Of a stretch of 11,678 nucleotides of DNA, positions 6,555 through 11,678 are shown piece after piece; position 1 is the first letter of the stretch, and each line of letters opens with the position of its first letter. Source of the stretch: Alphaproteobacteria bacterium (lineage in GTDB: Bacteria > Pseudomonadota > Alphaproteobacteria > Micavibrionales > Micavibrionaceae). The notes under the pieces were generated by a model. It was not told the DNA's origin. It did no database searches and saw nothing but the letters and a program-made list of their open reading frames with translations. Both the position numbers and the translations under genes were made by a program. Location of the stretch: the NCBI GenBank assembly GCA_016763095.1, contig JAESUK010000095.1:1-11678 (forward strand), given 5' to 3'.

Positions 6555-6998
6555 ATGAGCAGGCAACCAAATATAAATCATAATGTTTTTGATCATTTCA
6601 CCGTATTGCAGGATGTGGATCATGTATCCCTGAAAGGGCGTATCTTTGAAGTGTCGGATGTTGGAGCAGAAACTCAATATATCTTAATAGGCTTTGATAA
6701 ACACCAGCATTCAGGTTTTCAATATAGTTACGGTGAGGGTGAACATAATATTTTGCACGGGGATTTTAGTTCTTTTGTGATTCGTAGCGTAGCGTTTGAT
6801 GAAGATACGTGGGGTGTGTCTGTGTCTGATGGTGGCGTTGGTTCTTTTGAGGGTGTAAATCAAGAGGCGTTTTTAAGTGTAGCCACCGAAATTATATGGG
6901 CGGCTCCTCAGAGTTCATTGCCTTTGCTCGTTACCGTTGATCCTGTGGTGGATGCGTCAGAGTTAAGTGTACAGTCTTCTACAGGTTTTGAAATATGA
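6555..6998 (+). CDS. Uncharacterised protein coupled to response-regulator phosphatase
   Basis: A protein of 147 residues that I do not recognise. It is soluble, acidic and rich in beta-prone segments, with no signal peptide, membrane helix or cysteine pair. The central part has a His/Tyr/Gly-rich stretch (DKHQHSGFQYSYGEGEHNIL, about 48-67). The tail (WAAPQSSLPLLVTVDPVVD, about 115-133) is followed by a polar end. I see no STAS, PAS, Hpt or HATPase signature. The stop overlaps the next start as ATGA, so both proteins are probably made from one message in matched amounts. That context suggests a role in the same signalling pathway, perhaps as a sensor or adaptor, but this is inference. The ribosome site is weak. 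Confidence 0.75.
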   Translation: MSRQPNINHNVFDHFTVLQDVDHVSLKGRIFEVSDVGAETQYILIGFDKHQHSGFQYSYGEGEHNILHGDFSSFVIRSVAFDEDTWGVSVSDGGVGSFEGVNQEAFLSVATEIIWAAPQSSLPLLVTVDPVVDASELSVQSSTGFEI

Positions 6999-8179
6999 TT
7001 CATCAATCTGAATATAAACAAAATAATCTGTCTATAGTTCTCGTGGATGATGACGATATTATTCGAGAAATTGTACGCATTTATTTAGAGGATCGGTATG
7101 ATGTAGATGATTTTTCAAATGCGCAAGATGCTTTAGAATTTCTTAAGGTGCATAATGTTGATCTTATTTTAAGTGATATAAATATGCCCAACATGAATGG
7201 TCTTGAGCTTAGGGATGCATTGAATGATTTCACGCATTTGGAGGCAGTGCCTTTTATTTTTCTTACGGGTTCATCGGATGATACGTTAAAGAACAAGGCT
7301 AAAGCGCTAGGTATAGATGACTTTATAAGGAAGCCAGTTCAAAAAAATGATTTGCTCAATACTGTTGCGCCAATCTTGCTGCGACGTGCGCAGGTCGCAA
7401 GTGCTTTGGGGCGTATGTTGGATGTACAGGTGACGGAGTCTTTAAAACCACACTTACCAAATGAGGCTCGTGGTTTTAGGATGATTTTAGATAGCCAAGA
7501 GGCGAGCGCAGGGGGTGGGGATCTTGTCCTTCATATTTCGCATAAAGATTTTGATTTTATTATTATTGCGGATGTTATGGGACATGGTGTTGAAGCTAAG
7601 TTTTTTGCACACGCTTATGCAGGTTATATATATGGGTTGATGCGGTCTTTTGCAGATACCCTTTCCCTAGAGGGTTGTCTGGAGCGTTTGAACAAGGCTA
7701 TTTATGAAGATAGTTTGTTGGAGAAGTCTATGCTTACGGTATGTGTGGCACAGCTTTTCCCCGATGGTCGCGTTATTGTAGCGACCGCGGGGCATCCTGC
7801 CCCATTGATTGTGGCAAAGGATGGTGTGTATGAGATGGATTGTAATGGGATGTTGTTGGGGGCTTTGGAAGATACAACCTATGAGGCAGCGCATATTGAT
7901 TTATCTAAAGGATGCCAGCTTTTGTTGTTCTCAGATGGGTTGATAGAATTGCCGACAATGCTGGATAACCCAGAAGGCGTTTACATACAAATAGCGCAGC
8001 ATTTGGGTGAAACATTTTCTAAAACGTTGGAACAATCTGAAGCCATACTACAATCATACTATAAGAATGAATGCAAAGATCAGGGGCTTCGGGATGATGT
8101 TACATATGTTTTTCTTGAATTTGATGCATCAAAGCTTTTGAAAAGTAAAAAATATGATGGGTATAGGAAGTTATTTTAG
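6995..8179 (+). CDS. Response regulator fused to SpoIIE/RsbU-type PPM phosphatase
   Basis: A cytoplasmic protein of 394 residues. The N-terminal receiver (about 12-130) has the acidic pocket DDDD (18-21), phosphoacceptor Asp61 in LSDINMPNMNG, Thr91 and Lys113. A linker leads to a PPM-type serine phosphatase (about 160-376) with metal-binding motifs GGDLV (Asp176), ADVMGHG (Asp193), FSDGLIE (Asp314) and RDDVTYV (Asp367/368). Known relatives are activated by phosphorylation of the receiver and dephosphorylate anti-anti-sigma (STAS) proteins in partner-switching circuits. All key acidic residues are present, so it is likely active. No STAS protein, anti-sigma kinase or cognate histidine kinase lies in the window. 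The start overlaps the upstream stop as ATGA; an ACAGG about 11 bases upstream may assist. Confidence 0.9.
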   Translation: MIHQSEYKQNNLSIVLVDDDDIIREIVRIYLEDRYDVDDFSNAQDALEFLKVHNVDLILSDINMPNMNGLELRDALNDFTHLEAVPFIFLTGSSDDTLKNKAKALGIDDFIRKPVQKNDLLNTVAPILLRRAQVASALGRMLDVQVTESLKPHLPNEARGFRMILDSQEASAGGGDLVLHISHKDFDFIIIADVMGHGVEAKFFAHAYAGYIYGLMRSFADTLSLEGCLERLNKAIYEDSLLEKSMLTVCVAQLFPDGRVIVATAGHPAPLIVAKDGVYEMDCNGMLLGALEDTTYEAAHIDLSKGCQLLLFSDGLIELPTMLDNPEGVYIQIAQHLGETFSKTLEQSEAILQSYYKNECKDQGLRDDVTYVFLEFDASKLLKSKKYDGYRKLF

Positions 8180-8183
8180 CCAA

Positions 8184-8205
8184 GGTCACGGTAAGTAGCG
8201 TGACC
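8184..8205. terminator. Hairpin between convergent genes, possible terminator
   Basis: GGTCACG (8184-8190) and CGTGACC (8199-8205) form a perfect 7-bp stem with an 8-base loop, 4 bases after the phosphatase stop. No U tract follows on either strand. The 3' arm can instead join an overlapping weaker hairpin with CGCG arms (8205-8208 and 8214-8217). It may serve both convergent genes, but the lack of a T run makes intrinsic termination uncertain. Confidence 0.4.
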
Positions 8206-8243
8206 GCGCATAACGCGATCACATTGTAATATATTCTTCTTCT

Positions 8244-8867
8244 TTATTTTAAAAGAATTGTAGAGGCTTCTTTTGGAAGGTTTTGCGTGAACTCATCATC
8301 CAAAGTTTCTGCACCACTCATTAGGCGATAAACGATTGAACCGTAAATCATATCAACAGCAAGTGCTGTGCTTATGTCTTCGCGGAACTCGCCATTTTCT
8401 TTTCCTTCTTCAATAAGGTTCGCAAGTGTTTCTTCGTGTTGAAGCATGAAGTTCTCGTAAAATAATGTGAGTGTTTCTTCGCTTGATTGCGCCTCTGCCA
8501 TAATCTCTATAAGGATCTTCCCGTTCTTTCCTTTGAGAAGGCGCATAAAACGTTCAAGTTGATTTTTTACGGACTGCATTGTTGTTGAGCTGGTCGGTAG
8601 ATCAGGCGTGTTTCCTAATTGGTAAAGAAGAGCATCAAGAACAACGGCAACCTTGTTTGGCCACCAACGGTAGATTGTTGTTTTCCCAACACCAGCCTTC
8701 TTTGCAATGGCTTCGATTGAAAGCGCTTTGACAGAGCTACGTAGGAGGAGGCGGTTTACAGCATTAAGAATAGATTTCTTGGATGTCTCTGAACGTGGTC
8801 GTCCGCGTCTTTTTTCTTCATCTTCGGAAACGGTGGGTTCATGATACTTCATTGATGCATTCGACAT
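8244..8867 (-). CDS. TetR/AcrR-family transcriptional regulator
   Basis: A protein of 207 residues, usual for the family. An AT-hook-like RRGRPR (20-25) precedes the TetR helix-turn-helix (about 32-78), which includes ALSIEAIAKKAGVGKTTIYR (48-67) and WWPNK. The C-terminal ligand-binding and dimerisation helices (about 90-207) are family-variable, so the inducer is unknown. I start at ATG 8867 rather than at an upstream TTG (8927). The intervening 20 residues look like leader sequence, would place the operator candidate inside the gene, and have poor coding character; AAAAGG precedes the ATG. A gene in the opposite direction begins 230 bases away, the usual arrangement for a regulator of itself and a neighbour. 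Confidence 0.9.
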   Translation of the reverse strand: MSNASMKYHEPTVSEDEEKRRGRPRSETSKKSILNAVNRLLLRSSVKALSIEAIAKKAGVGKTTIYRWWPNKVAVVLDALLYQLGNTPDLPTSSTTMQSVKNQLERFMRLLKGKNGKILIEIMAEAQSSEETLTLFYENFMLQHEETLANLIEEGKENGEFREDISTALAVDMIYGSIVYRLMSGAETLDDEFTQNLPKEASTILLK

Positions 8868-8894
8868 TTTTAAGCCTTTTTGTATTTGATTTTT

Positions 8895-8908
8895 TATGAC
8901 GTGTCGTA
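8895..8908. promoter_or_regulatory. Candidate TetR operator (imperfect palindrome)
   Basis: TATGAC-GT-GTCGTA is an inverted repeat pairing at 5 of 6 positions per arm. It lies 28 bases before the TetR-family ATG and just downstream of its candidate -10, where binding would block transcription. Size and placement fit TetR-type autoregulation. Only one copy was seen. Confidence 0.35.
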
Positions 8909-8910
8909 TT

Positions 8911-8937
8911 GTTATATGATCAAACAAGGAGAATCAA
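8911..8937 (-). promoter_or_regulatory. Candidate promoter of the TetR-family gene
   Basis: TATAAC (8911-8916; 5/6) and TTGATT (8932-8937; 4/6) on the minus strand are separated by 15 bp, slightly shorter than ideal. The inverted repeat at 8895-8908 would cover the start point. Confidence 0.3.
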
Positions 8938-8963
8938 GGGGATGAAAAAATATAATTATTTTG

Positions 8964-8992
8964 TTTGCACGTAAATTTGAATGGTTTATAAC
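8964..8992 (+). promoter_or_regulatory. Candidate promoter of the ATP-grasp gene
   Basis: TTTGCA (8964-8969; 4/6) and TATAAC (8987-8992; 5/6) are 17 bp apart, giving a start near 8999 and a leader of about 98 bases. The leader contains the inverted repeat CATCTA/TAGATG (9050-9055 and 9063-9068). Confidence 0.35.
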
Positions 8993-9097
8993 AGTGATAT
9001 GCAAAAAATATGTGCAATAGAGCGTAACAAATCAGAAAAAACGGATCGGCATCTACATAGTTTAGATGTACGTGGCGTTTAACCCCCCTCGATTATC

Positions 9098-10045
9098 ATG
9101 GAAGTTTGGATATTATTTTACGAAGATATTGAGTCTTCAACTAATGAAGCTTTTGAAATCAGACGATTTCAAGCGGAAGCTAAAGATATGGGAATTACTT
9201 TAAAGGTATTCTCGCCTGAGCAGTTTGATTTGTTGGTGACAGATGAAGATCGTAAAACGGTTTTGATTGATGGTGAGCCTGAAACTCTTCCAGACTTTTT
9301 GCTTCCCCGTACACCGCCGATTGAATCGGGTTACTTCTCACTTGCTGTTATTCGTCAGCTAGAACGTCTTGGTGTTGAAACATATAATGGCTCTGTTTGT
9401 ATTGAGGCCGTTGCCGATAAGATGCATACGCATCAAATTTTATGTGAGCAGGGATTACCTACACCGATTACAATGCTTGCAAAATTCCCAGTAGATATTG
9501 CTCTTGTTGAAAAGCATATTGGTTTCCCAGTTGTTGTGAAAACACTTTTGGGTGTGAATGGGACAGGCGTATTTTTGGTCGAGACAGAAGATGCGTTTAA
9601 TGATCTGATGAACCTTATTGGTGAAACAAACCCTAATATTCAGCTTATTTTCCAAAAATATGTTGCGGCTAGCCGTGGACGTGATCTTCGCGTTTTTGTT
9701 GTTGATGGCGAAGTCCTCGCTTGTATGGAGCGCCGTGCAAAAGATGGTGGCTTCAAAGCTAACTTTAGCCAAGGCGGTGCTGTAGAGCAGTTTGATTTGG
9801 ATGAAGAAGCTAAGCAAATTGCAATCAGAACGTCGGAGGTTTTAGATATCCGTGTTGCTGGGATTGATTTGTTGTTTACTGATGATGGCTTTACAATTTG
9901 CGAAGCGAATACATTCCCCGGCTTTAAAGGGCTTGAGCAAGCGTGCGACATTAACGTTCCACGTTCTATATTTGAGTCTATGCAACGTCGTTTAGATGAA
10001 AAGTTTGAGCCTGAGTTTGCCCTCGACGATCAAGCTGTCGTATAA
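9098..10045 (+). CDS. RimK-like ATP-grasp ligase
   Basis: A cytoplasmic enzyme of 315 residues in the ATP-grasp superfamily, which joins a carboxylate to an amine through an acyl-phosphate; RimK relatives add glutamate to protein or cofactor substrates. The N-terminal domain starts VWILFYEDIE and has ADKMHTHQILCEQGLPTPIT (106-125), typical of the RimK group. The ATP-grasp core has FPVVVK (Lys148), the glycine loop GVNGTG (152-157), RGRDLRVFVVDGEV (193-206), AGIDLLF (254-260) and the metal-binding EAN (Glu269, Asn271). Substrate is not predictable from this. The start has no Shine-Dalgarno: it is preceded by a C6 run, and an in-frame TAA sits 18 bases upstream. The gene converges on the lipoprotein gene with 5 bases between stop codons and no terminator. 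Confidence 0.9.
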   Translation: MEVWILFYEDIESSTNEAFEIRRFQAEAKDMGITLKVFSPEQFDLLVTDEDRKTVLIDGEPETLPDFLLPRTPPIESGYFSLAVIRQLERLGVETYNGSVCIEAVADKMHTHQILCEQGLPTPITMLAKFPVDIALVEKHIGFPVVVKTLLGVNGTGVFLVETEDAFNDLMNLIGETNPNIQLIFQKYVAASRGRDLRVFVVDGEVLACMERRAKDGGFKANFSQGGAVEQFDLDEEAKQIAIRTSEVLDIRVAGIDLLFTDDGFTICEANTFPGFKGLEQACDINVPRSIFESMQRRLDEKFEPEFALDDQAVV

Positions 10046-10050
10046 GAATC

Positions 10051-11226
10051 CTATTGAAAACCTGTTGGCGCATTTCTTCTTACAACAGACCGTCCTCTTG
10101 AAAACTCCATGATTGCTAATCCACGCTCAACAAGACCGTTTGCTCTGAAGCGGAATATGCCGTCTAAGCCATAGAATCCATTTGCTCTGATCATTGTTGC
10201 TTTTGAATAGTCGCTGCCACGTTTATGAAGAGAGATTGCGAGCGCTGTTGCATCATAGCCAATACTGGCGAGGCGCGGGGGGGACATTCCGTAAGTGTCT
10301 TTGTAAAGGCGGTTAAAGCGATCACGTTGCATTGGGGAAGGTGCGGCGTACCATGCGCCGTCTAGTGCGCTAGAGTATGCACGTTGATTATTGTCCCACA
10401 GACCAAGCCCTAAACGTTGAAGCGCTTGGTTAGATAGCCCCTTAGAAATTAGGTGATTAGAGATGCTTGTTGCTGTTGCCATATCAACGGCGAGTAAAAT
10501 AGCCTGTGATTGATGGGCGATGAGATCGCTATATAATTTGTTTAAATCTAAATTGTTCCCATTAATCTTGTGAATATGCGGGGCAGGGTAGCGTGCTTTT
10601 GACAAGAATTGTTGCGCGGTATTGGTTACAAGTGTGCCGTATTGATTGTCTTTTGTTACAACTGTAAATCGTCCTCGGTGTTGGTTTATTGCGTAGGTTA
10701 AGACGCTTTCAACTTGTGTGTTGGCAAGGAAGCCCATGGCAAAGCTGTTGTAACTGACGGCGTTTTGATCCGTTGTAAATCCGATGACATTGATTCCATG
10801 GGGAGCGGCAACGGCAGCGGCGCTTTTTACTGAGTTTGAAAAGAGAGGACCTAAAATTAAGCTCGCGCCATTATTGATGGCTTCTTGTGTCGCAATTTGC
10901 GTGCCCGCAGGTGTTCCTTTTGTATTACGAGGGATGAGTTGGAATTCTTGAGGTCCCATGTCGAACAAGGCCAGTTGTGAGGCGTTTAAGATTGCTTGCC
11001 CTATGTTGCTTCCGTTTCCGGTTAAAGGAACAAGAAGCGCTACTTTTACAGGCTTAGCGGGAAGTACCTGCTGTGGTGCAAGAACGGTTGATTGGCGTGC
11101 TGTTGGTCCTTGCCATTGGCTTTGTGTTGTTGGGGTGCACCCATTGAGGGCGGGGAGAGTAAGAAGTACTCCAAAAATCAGAATCAATTTTTGTGACATT
11201 GTTGATTGGCTTATATAAGCGTTCAT
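10051..11226 (-). CDS. LpoA/LppC-type penicillin-binding protein activator lipoprotein
   Basis: A protein of 391 residues with a lipoprotein signal: hydrophobic residues 14-26, then the lipobox LNGC with Cys30. A Pro/Gln/Thr-rich linker leads to a periplasmic-binding-protein type I fold, seen in VKVALLVPLTGNGSNIGQAI (60-79), SLILGPLFSNSVKSAA (122-137), VIGFTTD (147-153) and RLASIGYDATALAISL (318-333). This is the LppC family, whose E. coli member LpoA activates PBP1A from the outer membrane; alphaproteobacterial homologues have only this domain and are assigned by similarity. The divergent partner is rsmI, as for lpoA (yraM) in E. coli. AGGGGAA 7 bases before the ATG at 11226 supports this start over Met10, which lacks a ribosome site. 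Confidence 0.9.
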   Translation of the reverse strand: MNAYISQSTMSQKLILIFGVLLTLPALNGCTPTTQSQWQGPTARQSTVLAPQQVLPAKPVKVALLVPLTGNGSNIGQAILNASQLALFDMGPQEFQLIPRNTKGTPAGTQIATQEAINNGASLILGPLFSNSVKSAAAVAAPHGINVIGFTTDQNAVSYNSFAMGFLANTQVESVLTYAINQHRGRFTVVTKDNQYGTLVTNTAQQFLSKARYPAPHIHKINGNNLDLNKLYSDLIAHQSQAILLAVDMATATSISNHLISKGLSNQALQRLGLGLWDNNQRAYSSALDGAWYAAPSPMQRDRFNRLYKDTYGMSPPRLASIGYDATALAISLHKRGSDYSKATMIRANGFYGLDGIFRFRANGLVERGLAIMEFSRGRSVVRRNAPTGFQ

Positions 11227-11286
11227 TTGGATTTCCCCTTCAATATATAGACAGACATATATATTTTAATGTGATATTTATTCTTA

Positions 11287-11678
11287 ATGCGAGATGAGAT
11301 GAAACACAACAATCCCCCTACAACTATTAAGCTTACTGTGGACAAGGTCCCGCTTCGGGCAGGGCTTTACCTTGTTGGCACACCGATAGGGTATTTAAAG
11401 GATATTAGTTTAAGAGCGTTAGAGACGTTCATGTCGGTTGATTTTGTGGCATGTGAGGATACACGGGTTACGGGTAAGCTTCTGCACCATTACGGTATTC
11501 CAACCAAGAAAATTAAGTACAATGATCATAGTAATCTTCGGGCACGTGAGAATATCATAAACATTATTGAACAGGGACAGTCCGTTGCTTTATGTAGTGA
11601 TGCTGGGCTTCCGTTGATTGCAGACCCTGGGTATATATTGGTCGCTGAATGTGTTGAAAAGGGTTTGTATGTCACATC
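11287..11678 (+). CDS. rsmI: 16S rRNA 2'-O-ribose C1402 methyltransferase RsmI (partial, 5' end)
   Basis: An S-adenosylmethionine-dependent tetrapyrrole-methylase-fold enzyme that methylates the ribose of C1402 in 16S rRNA at the decoding site. About 130 codons are present before the window ends. Hallmarks are GLYLVGTPIGYLKDISLRAL, ACEDTRVTGKLLHHYGI and ALCSDAGLPLIADPGY, where the family usually has SDAGTP. Either ATG 11287 or ATG 11299 may be the true start; neither has a good ribosome site and the family N-terminus is variable. The promoter must lie in the 60-base AT-rich gap shared with the divergent lipoprotein gene. Confidence 0.93.
   Translation, partial: MRDEMKHNNPPTTIKLTVDKVPLRAGLYLVGTPIGYLKDISLRALETFMSVDFVACEDTRVTGKLLHHYGIPTKKIKYNDHSNLRARENIINIIEQGQSVALCSDAGLPLIADPGYILVAECVEKGLYVT

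Noticed and set aside
6307..6558. 83-codon plus-strand open frame across the divergent gap
   Set aside because: It overlaps the PhnA-like gene antisense and the regulatory gap; its hydrophobic middle comes from AT-rich intergenic sequence.
8868..8927. TTG start giving a 227-residue TetR-family protein
   Set aside because: The added residues lack family similarity and would cover the promoter and operator candidates; ATG 8867 gives the normal length.
1..11678. CRISPR array, complete insertion sequence or defence island
   Set aside because: No regularly spaced repeats, no intact transposase and no recognised defence gene were seen on either strand.

Overview
The window looks like part of a low-to-moderate GC alphaproteobacterial chromosome, probably a draft or metagenome-derived contig. 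Two pieces of synteny support this. One is an rpoD 3' end followed by tRNA-Ile2(CAU). The other is a divergent pair of an LpoA/LppC-type lipoprotein gene and rsmI. I cannot name the genus. The first ~81 bases are about 65% GC by hand count, match nothing next to them and abut a broken rpoD end, so the left edge is probably chimeric or low quality.

Layout. 82-349: C-terminal codons of RpoD with a 2-nt frameshift. 381-457: tRNA-Ile2(CAU) with its own promoter. 458-936: a small AT-rich scar holding a 28-codon tyrosine-integrase start, a short Lys-rich gene on the minus strand, and a 19/21 copy of the tRNA 3' end at 916-936. I read this as the relic of an element that integrated at the tRNA. 960-3308 (-): a divergent clpA without clpS. 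3507-6400 (-): an envelope polysaccharide block with a PhnA-like zinc-ribbon gene, an O-antigen ligase/polymerase broken by an apparent 1-nt deletion, and a GT4 glycosyltransferase that overlaps the repaired ligase by ATGA.

6555-8179 (+): an unrecognised 147-residue protein translationally coupled (ATGA overlap) to a response regulator fused to a SpoIIE/RsbU-type PPM phosphatase. 8244-8867 (-): a TetR regulator with a candidate operator just upstream. 9098-10045 (+): a RimK-like ATP-grasp ligase, convergent with the lipoprotein gene at 10051-11226 (-). From 11287 (+): rsmI, running off the window.

Working together. The PhnA-like, ligase and GT4 genes probably form one minus-strand transcript, with the last two acting in surface glycan assembly. 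The 147-residue protein and the phosphatase probably form a signalling pair whose target lies elsewhere. The rest is housekeeping: proteolysis, peptidoglycan synthase activation and 16S rRNA methylation. I see no complete mobile element, CRISPR array or recognised defence system. The most noteworthy points are the tRNA-anchored scar, the repairable ligase frameshift, the divergent ClpA N-domain and the uncharacterised partner of the phosphatase.
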